Positions 1 through 8,303 of a stretch of 64,000 nt of DNA are shown in pieces. The notes beneath the pieces were generated by a model, which was given only the letters and a program-made list of their open reading frames with translations, did no database searches and was not told where the DNA came from. Positions within the stretch are counted from its first letter, which is position 1; every line of letters begins with the position of its first letter. The stretch is from assembly GCA_035263865.1 (NCBI GenBank), contig DATFQX010000305.1, forward strand, positions 30,125 through 94,124, written 5' to 3'. This stretch comes from VAZQ01 sp035263865. GTDB lineage: Bacteria; Pseudomonadota; Alphaproteobacteria; Rhizobiales; Xanthobacteraceae. The position numbers and the translations under genes were made by a program.

Positions 1-24
1 CTGGCGATGGAGAAGGCAGCGTGA
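1..24 (+). CDS. 3' end of an upstream gene (partial)
   Basis: An open frame enters from the left edge and reads LAMEKAA before a TGA at 22-24, four bases before the GTG start of the next gene. The tight spacing suggests it is the previous member of the ABC-importer operon. Seven codons are too few to identify the product; acyl-CoA synthetases are often found at this position in such operons, but that is only context. Confidence 0.4.
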   Translation: MAMEKAA

Positions 25-28
25 TCGT

Positions 29-844
29 GTGCGGGGCCACGGCATGAGGGCGCCGAGCGGGCCGAATATCGTCGCCGGTGAGGTGCTGCTCGCGGTCGAG
101 GAGGTCTCGCTCGCCTTCGGCGGGGTCAAGGCGATCAGCGGCGTTTCCTTCGACATCCGCAAAGGCGAGATCCGCGCCATCATCGGCCCCAATGGCGCCG
201 GCAAAACCTCGCTGCTCAACGTCATCAACGGCTTCTATCATCCGCAGCAGGGCCGCATCATCTTCAAGGGAAGGCGGCGATCGGCCATGCGGCCCTACGA
301 GGCCGCGCTGGGCGGGATTGCGCGCACGTTTCAGAACGTGGCGCTGTTCAAGGGCATGAGCGCGCTCGACAACATCATGGCCGGGCGCACGCTGAAGATG
401 CGCCGCGGGTTCTTCTGGCAGCTGATACGGATCGGCCCGGCGCTCGCGGAAGAGGTCGAGCAGCGCCGGCGCGTCGAAGAGATCATCGACTTTCTCAAGA
501 TCAAGCATATCCGCAAGATCCAGGTCGGCAAACTGCCCTACGGTCTGCAGAAGCGGGTGGAGCTCGGCCGCGCGCTCGCCATGGAGCCGGATCTCCTCCT
601 GCTCGATGAGCCGATGGGCGGGATGAATCTCGAGGAGAAGGAGGACATGTGCCGCTTCATCCTCGACGTCAACGCGCATTACGGCACCACCATCGCGCTG
701 GTCGAGCACGACATGGGAGTGGTGATGGATCTATCCGATCGCGTGCTCGTACTCGATCACGGCGTCAAGATCGCCGACGGCAAGCCGGCCGAGGTGCAGG
801 CCGATCGCGCCGTCATCGACGCCTATCTCGGCCTCGCTCATTGA
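29..844 (+). CDS. LivG-type ABC transporter ATP-binding protein
   Basis: Cytoplasmic ATPase of a HAAT-family importer (branched-chain amino acid/amide/organic acid uptake). Walker A (GPNGAGKT) lies at residues 53-60 and Walker B (LLLLDE) at 189-194. The ABC signature is the degenerate LPYGLQKRVE form (169-178) rather than LSGGQ. The C-terminus carries the HDMGVVMDLSDRVLVLDHG stretch expected in LivG proteins. The start is GTG 29; an in-frame ATG at 44 is an alternative. It is followed after 4 bases by the first permease gene and works with the second ATPase at 4267. The substrate cannot be read from the sequence; the CoA ligase downstream suggests an organic acid. Confidence 0.93.
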   Translation: MRGHGMRAPSGPNIVAGEVLLAVEEVSLAFGGVKAISGVSFDIRKGEIRAIIGPNGAGKTSLLNVINGFYHPQQGRIIFKGRRRSAMRPYEAALGGIARTFQNVALFKGMSALDNIMAGRTLKMRRGFFWQLIRIGPALAEEVEQRRRVEEIIDFLKIKHIRKIQVGKLPYGLQKRVELGRALAMEPDLLLLDEPMGGMNLEEKEDMCRFILDVNAHYGTTIALVEHDMGVVMDLSDRVLVLDHGVKIADGKPAEVQADRAVIDAYLGLAH

Positions 845-848
845 GGAC

Positions 849-1772
849 GTGATGCTCGGCCCCGTGCTCGAAACGCTGATCGGCGGCCTCATGACTGGGG
901 TGCTCTACTCCTTGGTCGCGCTCGGCTTCGTGCTCATCTTCAAGGCGTCGGGCGTATTCAACTTCGCGCAGGGGGCGATGGTGCTGTTCGCCGCGCTGTC
1001 GTTTGCGCGGCTGTCCGAGTTCATGCCGCTGGTACTCGCGTTCGCGCTCTCGATTCTGATCATGATTGCGCTCGCCTACGTGATCGAATTCTTGGTCCTG
1101 CGCCGCCTCGTCAACCAGGAAGGCATCATCCTGTTCATGGCGACGCTGGGGATCGCCTACTTTCTCGAGGGTTTTGGGCAAAGCCTCTGGGGCAGCGATA
1201 TCTACAAGATCGGGCTGGGACTGCCGACCAATCCGATCTTCATTTTGGAGTCCGTCTTCCCCGGCGGGTTGTTGATCGACCCGGTCGAGCTCATTGCCGC
1301 GAGCATCTGCGCCGTGATGGTGCTCGTGCTGGCGGTGTTCTTTCAGGTGACGCGGGTCGGCCGAGCGCTGCGGGCGGTCGCGGACGATCACCAGGCCGCG
1401 CAATCCGTCGGCATTCCGCTCAATCGGATCTGGCTCATCGTATGGGCGGTGGCCGGGCTGGTCGCTCTCGTGGCCGGCATGATGTGGGGCGCCAAGCTGG
1501 GCGTGCAGTTTTCCCTTTCGCTGATCGCGCTCAAGGCGCTGCCCGTGCTCATTCTCGGCGGCTTCACCTCGATCCCGGGCGCGATCGTCGGTGGGCTGAT
1601 CATCGGGGCTGGCGAAAAGCTCGCCGAGGTGTTGCTCGGCCCGGTGCTGATCCGCACCTTCGATCTCGCCGGCGGCGGCATCGAGAACTGGTTCGCCTAC
1701 GTGCTCGCGCTGACCTTCCTGCTGTTCCGTCCCCAGGGGCTGTTCGGCGAGCGTATCATCGAGCGGGTGTGA
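849..1772 (+). CDS. LivH-type ABC transporter permease
   Basis: Inner-membrane permease of the HAAT importer, 307 residues, strongly hydrophobic with about eight membrane segments. It opens with a typical LivH N-terminus (LIGGLMTGVLYSLVALGFVLIF) and has a cytoplasmic loop reading TRVGRALRAVADDHQAAQSVG, the ATPase-coupling region. The C-terminus ends LLFRPQGLFGE, typical of the family. Start is GTG 849 with ATG directly after at 852. It sits 4 bases downstream of the LivG-type gene and 4 bases upstream of the second permease, so the three are almost certainly cotranscribed. Confidence 0.93.
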   Translation: MMLGPVLETLIGGLMTGVLYSLVALGFVLIFKASGVFNFAQGAMVLFAALSFARLSEFMPLVLAFALSILIMIALAYVIEFLVLRRLVNQEGIILFMATLGIAYFLEGFGQSLWGSDIYKIGLGLPTNPIFILESVFPGGLLIDPVELIAASICAVMVLVLAVFFQVTRVGRALRAVADDHQAAQSVGIPLNRIWLIVWAVAGLVALVAGMMWGAKLGVQFSLSLIALKALPVLILGGFTSIPGAIVGGLIIGAGEKLAEVLLGPVLIRTFDLAGGGIENWFAYVLALTFLLFRPQGLFGERIIERV

Positions 1773-1776
1773 CGCC

Positions 1777-2841
1777 GTGCTTTACCGCGAAGTCGGCCAG
1801 TACAAGACGTCCTACGAGGCCGATCAGGCGATCTTTCCGATCGCGCAGGATCGCTGGTTCGTCGTCGCCCTCGTCGCGTTCGGCTTTCTCGTGGTGCCGC
1901 TGTTTGCCGGCCAATACCTCTACACCGAGGTGCTCATCCCGGTGCTCATCCTCTCGATCGCCGCGATCGGGCTCAACATCCTCACCGGCTATTGCGGGCA
2001 GCTCTCGCTCGGCTCCGGCGGCTTCATGGCGGTGGGTGCCTACGCCGCCTACAATCTCGCACTGCGGCTGCCGCAGACCAACATCATCCTGGTGTTTTTG
2101 TTCGCCGGCGTCATGGCGATGCTGGTCGGTCTTCTGTTCGGCCTGCCGTCGCTGCGCATCAAGGGGTTTTACCTCGCGGTTGCGACGCTCGCCTCCCAGT
2201 TCTTCCTCGAATGGGCCTTCGCGCGCGTCAAATGGTTCACCAACTACGCCCCGTCCGGCTCGGTCGCGGTCGGCCGGATTGAGCTGTTCGGCATTCCGAT
2301 CGACACGCCCGCCAAGACCTACATCTTCGTGCTGGCGATGACCGTGGTGCTCGCGCTCGCCGCCAAGAATCTGGTGCGCGGCCGGCTCGGCCGCATGTGG
2401 ATGGCCATTCGCGACATGGACATCGCGGCGGAGATCATCGGTATCCGGCCGCTGCACGCCAAGCTCTCCGCGTTTGCGGTGTCGTCGTTCTATATCGGGA
2501 TTGCGGGCGCGCTGTGGGGGTTTCTGCGGCTCGGTTCGTGGGAGCCGCTCGCGTTCGACGTGAACCGCTCATTCCAGGTGCTGTTCATGATCATCATCGG
2601 CGGGCTCGGCACCATCCTGGGTTCTTTCCTCGGCGCCGCTTTCATCGTGCTCATTCCCATTTTTCTCAACCAGCTGCCGGCATGGCTCGGGATTTCGATG
2701 TCGACCGCCGCAATCTCCCATATCGAGTTCATGTTATTTGGGGCAATTATCGTTTTCTTTCTGATTGCCGAGCCGCACGGCCTCGCCCGGCTCTGGGCGA
2801 TCGGCAAGGAGAAGCTTCGGCTGTGGCCATTCCCGTATTGA
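1777..2841 (+). CDS. LivM-type ABC transporter permease
   Basis: Second inner-membrane permease of the importer, 354 residues, with the LivM hallmarks LNILTGYCGQLSLGSGGFMA and a coupling loop around RMWMAIRDMDIAAEIIGI. It starts at GTG 1777, four bases after the LivH-type stop, with a weak GAGCGGG ribosome site upstream. The extra N-terminal 30 residues before the first membrane segment are hydrophilic and usual for LivM. It forms the heterodimeric translocation path with the preceding gene product. Confidence 0.93.
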   Translation: MLYREVGQYKTSYEADQAIFPIAQDRWFVVALVAFGFLVVPLFAGQYLYTEVLIPVLILSIAAIGLNILTGYCGQLSLGSGGFMAVGAYAAYNLALRLPQTNIILVFLFAGVMAMLVGLLFGLPSLRIKGFYLAVATLASQFFLEWAFARVKWFTNYAPSGSVAVGRIELFGIPIDTPAKTYIFVLAMTVVLALAAKNLVRGRLGRMWMAIRDMDIAAEIIGIRPLHAKLSAFAVSSFYIGIAGALWGFLRLGSWEPLAFDVNRSFQVLFMIIIGGLGTILGSFLGAAFIVLIPIFLNQLPAWLGISMSTAAISHIEFMLFGAIIVFFLIAEPHGLARLWAIGKEKLRLWPFPY

Positions 2842-2938
2842 GGCCGCGACAATTCGCGGGCACACTCGCCCCCAGCGGCGGGGTAGAACCCCGAATGGCC
2901 GGCCGGCGACGGCCCGGCGCGTCAATGGAGGAATGCCT

Positions 2939-4267
2939 ATGACTGGCAAGACAAAGCATGCCGGCATTGCGCTGGCGGCGCTCTTGGGCGGCCTGGCAAT
3001 GGCCGCGCCGGCGCTGGCGCAGAACGAGCAGTTCATCCCCATGCTGGTGTATCGGACCGGCGCCTACGCGCCGAACGGCGTCCCGTTCGCCAACGGCCTC
3101 GCCGACTACTACAACCTCGTCAACGAACGCGACGGCGGCATCAATGGCGTCAAGATCGTATTCGAGGAGTGCGACACCGGCTATGCCACCGACCGTGGCG
3201 TGGAATGCTACGAGCGCCTCAAGGGCAAAGGCCCCACCGGCGCCGCCTACGTCATCCCGCTCTCCACCGGCATCACCTTCGCGCTCACGGAGAAGGCGCC
3301 GACCGACAAGATACCGATCATCTCCATGGGCTACGGCCGTTCGGAGTCGCGCGACGGCTCGGTATTCCAGTGGAATTTCCCGCTGCTCGGCACCTATTGG
3401 ACGGCGGCCGACATTATTCTCCACTTTATCGCCGATCAGGAGCGCGGCTGGGACAAGATGAAGGGCAAGCGGATTGCTCTCGTCTACCACGACTCGCCCT
3501 ATGGCAAGGAGCCGATCGCGCTCCTGCAAAAGCGCGCGCAGATGCATGGCTTCGAGACCATGTTTCTGCCCGTGACCCATCCCGGCGTGGAGCAGAAGGC
3601 GACGTGGCTGCAGATCCGGCAAAACCGTCCGGACTACGTGCTGCTCTGGGGCTGGGGCGTGATGAATTCGACCGCCATCAAGGAGGCGGTCGCCGTCGGC
3701 TATCCGCGCGAGAAGATGTACGGTGTGTGGTGGTCCGGCGCCGAGCAGGACGTTCGCCCGGCCGAAGAGGGTGCCAAGGGATATAACTCCGCCGCCCTTC
3801 AGCACACCGCAGGTCAATTCCAGTTGCACCAGGACCTGAAGAAGTATCTCTACGACAAGGGGAAGGGTTTCGCCGCCAAATGGGATGAGACCGGGGAGAT
3901 CCTGTTCATCCGTGGACTCATCAACGCCATGCTCGGCGTGGAAGCGATCCGCACCGCGCAGGAGAAGTTCGGCAAGAAGCCGATGACCGGCGAGCAGGTC
4001 AGGTGGGGTCTGGAAAACCTGAACATCACCGCAGAGCGATTGAAGCAGCTCGGGTTCGAGAACGAGCTGCAACCGATCAAGGTCTCGTGCGAAGACCATG
4101 AGGGAACGCGAGTTGGCCGCATCCAGACTTGGGACGGCAAGAAATGGAATGTGTCGTCGGATTGGATCACGTCCGACGATTCCGTCATCAAGCCGATGGT
4201 CAAGGAGGCGGCGGCTAAGTACGCGGCGGAAAAGAACATCAGGCCCGGGTGTCTCGTGACCAACTGA
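2939..4267 (+). CDS. LivK-type periplasmic substrate-binding protein
   Basis: Type I periplasmic binding protein (442 residues) that delivers substrate to the LivHM-type permeases. The N-terminus is a Sec signal peptide ending in APALAQ before NEQF. ATG 2939 is preferred because GGAGGA lies six bases upstream; ATG 2933 has no room for it. The first mature residues (QFIPMLVYRTGAYAPNGVPF) are typical of the subclass paired with acyl-CoA ligases rather than of leucine/isoleucine binders. The stop overlaps the next ATG (TGATG). Ligand is unknown. Confidence 0.9.
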   Translation: MTGKTKHAGIALAALLGGLAMAAPALAQNEQFIPMLVYRTGAYAPNGVPFANGLADYYNLVNERDGGINGVKIVFEECDTGYATDRGVECYERLKGKGPTGAAYVIPLSTGITFALTEKAPTDKIPIISMGYGRSESRDGSVFQWNFPLLGTYWTAADIILHFIADQERGWDKMKGKRIALVYHDSPYGKEPIALLQKRAQMHGFETMFLPVTHPGVEQKATWLQIRQNRPDYVLLWGWGVMNSTAIKEAVAVGYPREKMYGVWWSGAEQDVRPAEEGAKGYNSAALQHTAGQFQLHQDLKKYLYDKGKGFAAKWDETGEILFIRGLINAMLGVEAIRTAQEKFGKKPMTGEQVRWGLENLNITAERLKQLGFENELQPIKVSCEDHEGTRVGRIQTWDGKKWNVSSDWITSDDSVIKPMVKEAAAKYAAEKNIRPGCLVTN

Positions 4268-5166
4268 TGTCGGTTGGCTCCGATCGCAACGTGCAGGGGG
4301 CGGCTGCGCCGCCCCCTCTCGGCGTGGGCAGGGAGGCAGATCGCGTCGCCGCAACAGCCGCCGCGGCGCCGATCCTTTCCGTCAATAATATCGAGGTGGT
4401 CTACGATCACGTTATCCTCGTGCTCAAGGGAGTGTCGCTGACGGTTCCCAAGGGCGAGATTGTCGCGCTCCTCGGCGCCAACGGCGCCGGCAAGTCGACC
4501 ACGCTCAAGGCCATTTCCAATCTCCTCTCCGCCGAACGCGGGGAAGTGACCAAAGGCTCCATCATCTTCGACGACGAAGAGGTGCATGCGCGCTCCCCCA
4601 ACGAGCTAGTGCGCCGCGGCTGTATCCAGGTCATGGAGGGGCGCCATTGCTTTGCGCACCTGTCGGTTGAAGAGAACCTCTTGACCGGCGCGTTCACGCG
4701 CGGCGGCGCCGCCGCCGCCATCCGGCACGACCTCGACCTCGTCTATGCCTATTTCCCGCGGCTCAAGGCGCGGCGCGGCGCGATCGCCGGCTACATCTCC
4801 GGCGGTGAGCAGCAGATGTGCGCGATCGGACGCGCGCTGATGTCGCGGCCGAAGATGATTCTCTTGGACGAGCCTTCGATGGGGCTTGCGCCGCAGCTCG
4901 TGGAGGAGATTTTCAAGATCGTCGGCGACCTCAACGCGAAGGAGGGGGTGTCGTTTCTGCTTGCCGAGCAGAACACCCGCATGGCGTTGAAATACGCCCG
5001 CTACGGCTACGTGCTGGAAAGCGGCCGCGTGGTGCTCGACGGCGATGCCAAGGCCTTGGGCGAGAACGAGGACGTGAAGGAATTCTACCTCGGCATGGCG
5101 GAAGGCCGCCGCAAGTCGTTCCGCGAGGGCAAGCACTACCGGCGGCGCAAGCGCTGGCTCGCTTAG
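4267..5166 (+). CDS. LivF-type ABC transporter ATP-binding protein
   Basis: Second ATPase of the importer, 299 residues. Walker A GANGAGKST is at 70-78, a true signature ISGGE at 178-182 and Walker B ILLDE at 198-202. The first 35 residues (alanine/proline-rich) precede the conserved fold and are encoded over a GC hairpin, so a later start such as GTG 4324 is possible; ATG 4267 overlaps the stop of the binding-protein gene. It is longer than most LivF proteins because of this extension and a basic C-terminal tail (KHYRRRKRWLA). Confidence 0.9.
   Translation: MSVGSDRNVQGAAAPPPLGVGREADRVAATAAAAPILSVNNIEVVYDHVILVLKGVSLTVPKGEIVALLGANGAGKSTTLKAISNLLSAERGEVTKGSIIFDDEEVHARSPNELVRRGCIQVMEGRHCFAHLSVEENLLTGAFTRGGAAAAIRHDLDLVYAYFPRLKARRGAIAGYISGGEQQMCAIGRALMSRPKMILLDEPSMGLAPQLVEEIFKIVGDLNAKEGVSFLLAEQNTRMALKYARYGYVLESGRVVLDGDAKALGENEDVKEFYLGMAEGRRKSFREGKHYRRRKRWLA
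4296..4316 (+). promoter_or_regulatory. GC hairpin between binding-protein and LivF-type genes
   Basis: GGGGGCGG (4296-4303) and CCGCCCCC (4309-4316) form a perfect 8-bp stem with a CTGCG loop, starting 29 bases after the binding-protein stop. No T-run follows (TCTC), so it is not a classical terminator. In importer operons such a hairpin can protect the abundant binding-protein message or reduce downstream expression; that role is inferred. It also lies inside the first codons of the LivF-type gene if ATG 4267 is used. Confidence 0.4.
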
Positions 5167-5218
5167 CTTGACGTTGTCACAAGCCTTGACGTGACGCACG
5201 AGGGGTGAGTGCGAGGTC

Positions 5219-6454
5219 ATGCGTTACGAGCACTACGACTCGCTCGAGATGCGCGATCCTGATGCGCGCGAGCGTGATTTTTTCAGCCGGCTGCCGGATC
5301 TCCTTGCGCTCGCCATGCGTGCCCCGGGATGGGCGAGCCGGCTTGCCGGCATCGATCCTAATGCCGTGACCTCGCGCGCCGCGCTCGCCAAGCTGCCGCT
5401 GTTGCGCAAATCCGACCTGGTCGCGCGCCAGAAGGAGGCGCCGCCCTTCGGCGGCCTCAATATCACGGCGCCTGAGCGCCTTCGGCGGTTGTTGATGTCG
5501 CCGGGGCCGATCTTCGAGCCGGAGGGCAGAGCCAAGGATTTCTGGGGAGCGGCGCGCGCGCTTTTCGCCGCGGGCTTCCGCTCGGGCGACATCGTGCACA
5601 ATTGCTTTTCTTATCATCTCACTCCGGGCGGGTTCATCATGGAATCGGGCGCGCATGCGCTCGGTTGCGCCGTCGTTGCCGCGGGCACAGGCAACACCGA
5701 GCAGCAGCTAGAGGCAATCGCGCATTTCAAGCCGAGCGGCTATGTCGGCACGCCGGACTTCCTGAAGATTTTGCTCGATGCCGCGGCGAAAGGGGGCAAG
5801 GACGCCTCCTCGCTGAGGCGAGCGCTCGTGTCGGGCGCGGCGTTGCCCGGCTCCCTGCGCCAGGAATTAACGACGCGCGGCCTCGCAGTGTGCCAGTGCT
5901 ACGCCACTGCCGATCTCGGCGTCATCGCCTACGAGACCGAGGCGCGTGAAGGCATGATCGTCAATGAGACGCTGCTGGTCGAGATCGTGCGGCCCGGCAC
6001 CGGCGATCCTGCCGCTGCCGGCGAAGTCGGCGAAGTGGTCGTCACCTCGTTGAATCCCGACTATCCGATGATCCGCTTCGCGACGGGTGACCTTTCGATG
6101 GCGATGGCGGGCCGTTCGCCCTGCGGACGCACCAATATGCGCCTTGCCGGCTGGATGGGCCGCGCCGACCAGACCACCAAGGTCAAGGGCATGTTCGTGC
6201 ATCCCGGGCAGCTCGCGCAAATCGGCAAGCGCCACGCCGAACTCGGCCGCTTGCGGCTCGTGGTTGCGCGCGCGGGCGAGCAGGACGTCATGACGTTGAT
6301 GGCGGAATGCGCCGCGCCGGCCGCGGACTTGCAAGAGGCGGTCGTCGCGACGTTGCGCGCGGTGACGAAGCTCGGCGGCGAGGTGAAGCTCGTTGCCGCG
6401 GGAAGCCTACCCAACGATGGCAAGGTGATCGCGGACGAGCGGCCGGTGGGGTGA
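5219..6454 (+). CDS. PaaK-like AMP-forming CoA ligase
   Basis: Adenylate-forming enzyme of the phenylacetate-CoA ligase family (411 residues, near the usual 400-430). Visible are LPLLRKSDLV near the N-terminus, a Ser/Gly-rich MSPGP segment, HNCFSYHLTPGG, the YVGTPDFLK region, the acid-rich YETEAREG stretch and a C-terminal hinge IRFATGDLS then GRADQTTKVKGMFVHP typical of PaaK. It would activate a carboxylic acid to its CoA ester using ATP. It follows the transporter genes by about 50 bases on the same strand, suggesting that it activates the imported substrate. Confidence 0.82.
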   Translation: MRYEHYDSLEMRDPDARERDFFSRLPDLLALAMRAPGWASRLAGIDPNAVTSRAALAKLPLLRKSDLVARQKEAPPFGGLNITAPERLRRLLMSPGPIFEPEGRAKDFWGAARALFAAGFRSGDIVHNCFSYHLTPGGFIMESGAHALGCAVVAAGTGNTEQQLEAIAHFKPSGYVGTPDFLKILLDAAAKGGKDASSLRRALVSGAALPGSLRQELTTRGLAVCQCYATADLGVIAYETEAREGMIVNETLLVEIVRPGTGDPAAAGEVGEVVVTSLNPDYPMIRFATGDLSMAMAGRSPCGRTNMRLAGWMGRADQTTKVKGMFVHPGQLAQIGKRHAELGRLRLVVARAGEQDVMTLMAECAAPAADLQEAVVATLRAVTKLGGEVKLVAAGSLPNDGKVIADERPVG

Positions 6455-6546
6455 CTCTCAGTGTGCGGAGGTTTCCGCTCGTCCGCACGCGAGCAGCGAC
6501 CTAGCGCCTGGGCGTCGGGCGCCGATATCGCGTATGCTCCCTCGCA

Positions 6547-7596
6547 ATGAACGAAGCCTCCTCTCCCGCGACCGCCCAAGCTGCCAGGGCCGATCCCGCA
6601 TTGATCGCGGCCAAGATCGGCGTGCTGCTGGTTAATCTAGGCACGCCCGAGGCCGCCGATGCCGCCTCCGTGCGCCGTTACCTGAAGGAATTTCTCAGCG
6701 ATCCACGGGTGATCGAGGATCAGGGGCCGCTGTGGCAGCTCGTCTTCAACAGCGTGATCCTGCCGGTGCGGCCACGCAAAAAGGCGCGCGACTACGCAAA
6801 AATCTGGAACCACGAACGCAACGAATCCCCGCTCAAGACCATCACCCGCTCGCAGGCCGTAAAACTTGCCCGCGCGCTCGAGCCGCTGGGCAAGCAGCTC
6901 GTGGTCGAGTGGGCCATGCGTTACGGCCATCCATCTATCGCTTCCAAGCTCGGCGAGCTCGTCGCGCAAGCCTGCGAGCGCATTCTCGTCATCCCGCTCT
7001 ACCCTCAGTACTGCGCGGCAACGACGGCGACCGCGTGTGATGAAGTTTTTCGCGCTCTCGCGCGCATGCGCTACCAGCCCGCGGTGCGGATCGCGCCGCC
7101 CTATTACAACGACCCGGTTTATCTCGAGGCGCTGGGATCCTCTACGGGGGCGGAGCTCTCGCAACTTCCCTTCAAGCCGGACGTGATCCTCGCCTCCTTC
7201 CACGGCGTGCCGAAGGCCTATGTGGACAATGGCGATCCCTATTATGCGCAGTGCGTGGAGACCACCCGGCTTCTGCGCGAGCGGCTCAATCTCGACGAGT
7301 CGAAATTGATCATGACGTTTCAGTCGCGCTTCGGCCGTGGCAAATGGCTCGAGCCGGCGACCAATCGCACCATCAGGAAGCTTGCCAAGGACGGCGTGAA
7401 GAATCTCGCGGTGCTCACGCCGGGGTTCGCGGCCGATTGCCTGGAAACCCTCGACGAGATCGCGATCGAGACCGCGCGTCTGTTCAAGAAATACGGCGGC
7501 GAAAATTTCGCGGCGCTGCCCTGCCTCAATGACAGCGCGCCCGGCATGCTGGTGATCTGGCAGATGGCGCTGCGCGAGCTCAAGGGCTGGGTGTGA
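6547..7596 (+). CDS. hemH: ferrochelatase
   Basis: Inserts ferrous iron into protoporphyrin IX, the last step of protoheme synthesis. At 349 residues it has the usual length. It begins IGVLLVNLGTPEA, carries the active-site segment SFHGVPKAYVDNGDPY with the metal/porphyrin His at 219, and the C-terminal LTPGFAADCLETLDEI motif with the conserved acid cluster. No transmembrane tail is seen. It is a stand-alone gene on the + strand, about 90 bases after the CoA ligase. Confidence 0.96.
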   Translation: MNEASSPATAQAARADPALIAAKIGVLLVNLGTPEAADAASVRRYLKEFLSDPRVIEDQGPLWQLVFNSVILPVRPRKKARDYAKIWNHERNESPLKTITRSQAVKLARALEPLGKQLVVEWAMRYGHPSIASKLGELVAQACERILVIPLYPQYCAATTATACDEVFRALARMRYQPAVRIAPPYYNDPVYLEALGSSTGAELSQLPFKPDVILASFHGVPKAYVDNGDPYYAQCVETTRLLRERLNLDESKLIMTFQSRFGRGKWLEPATNRTIRKLAKDGVKNLAVLTPGFAADCLETLDEIAIETARLFKKYGGENFAALPCLNDSAPGMLVIWQMALRELKGWV

Positions 7597-7703
7597 AGGG
7601 AGAATGGAGCACGGGCGTGTTGCCCCGCTCCAAGCCCATCGCTGGCTCTATCTGTGGTATGGCTTCGCACGCCGAGTCTAACGTCGCTAAGACGTGACTG
7701 TCG

Positions 7704-8138
7704 ATGCCTCGACCCTGGTCGGAACAGCGAAAGAAGCGCCTGTCGTCGATGCACGCCGCCGGCCGTCGCGCTGACGAGATCGCGAAGGCGCTCGGATTGC
7801 GGCGCGAGCAGGTCGTCGCCCGGCTCAAGCTCATCGCCAGCTGGGAACGCAACCGCGCAACTTTTGCCAAGGCATTGCAGAAGCGGGCGCAGGCGCGCCT
7901 GGCGCGCAGTCGAAAGGCAATCGCGGGCATGACGAGGGAAATCGCCAGCGGTGTACCGCGCAATCGGGCAATAGCAAAGGCCTATAACGCCGGTGCGACC
8001 TGGCGGGAGATCGGCGTACATTTCGGCATCAGCGCGGAGGCTGCGAGCGCCGCAGCGCGGAGATCTCGCCGGGACCGGCGCTCGGCGAAGACGCGGAAGG
8101 GCGGGCGACCCCCGCGCGCTCGAGCACGCAAGCGCTGA
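7704..8138 (+). CDS. small basic hypothetical protein, HTH-like
   Basis: A 144-residue very basic protein with no family that I recognise. Two stretches look like helix-turn-helix pieces: RADEIAKALGLRREQVVARL (about 22-41) and ATWREIGVHFGISAEAASAA (about 102-121). The C-terminus is an Arg/Lys tail (RRDRRSAKTRKGGRPPRARARKR) resembling an AT-hook-like GRPP core. Such a layout suits nucleic-acid binding, but function is inferred only. It stands alone between hemH and a palindromic repeat. No signal or membrane segment is present. Confidence 0.55.
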   Translation: MPRPWSEQRKKRLSSMHAAGRRADEIAKALGLRREQVVARLKLIASWERNRATFAKALQKRAQARLARSRKAIAGMTREIASGVPRNRAIAKAYNAGATWREIGVHFGISAEAASAAARRSRRDRRSAKTRKGGRPPRARARKR

Positions 8139-8230
8139 CGCGCGCAGGTCCCTCGCGCTTGCACAATGGCTACGGCGGTTGCCGATGGGAGGGCAGGGTG
8201 CGTTCACGCAACTTGCGGGAGGAGGAATCG

Positions 8231-8270
8231 CGTCATGCGCGGGCTTGACGCGCGCATCCATCTTCTTCGC
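8231..8270. repeat. Bradyrhizobium-type palindromic intergenic repeat
   Basis: The sequence from CGTCATGCGCGGGCTTGACG through CATCCATCTTCTTCGCGAAAA matches the dispersed intergenic repeat common in Bradyrhizobium and relatives. ATGCGCG and CGCGCAT form the palindromic core. In reverse it reads as the MDARVKPAHDA peptide that often appears as a false protein start. A related composite copy lies at 28005-28095. Confidence 0.6.
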
Positions 8271-8303
8271 GAAAAATTTCTACAAAGAGAACTGCCGGGC
8301 CCG

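Noticed and set aside
2747..4354. 535-codon minus-strand frame
   Set aside because: It lies wholly opposite the binding-protein gene, has no family resemblance and arises from GC-skewed codon positions.
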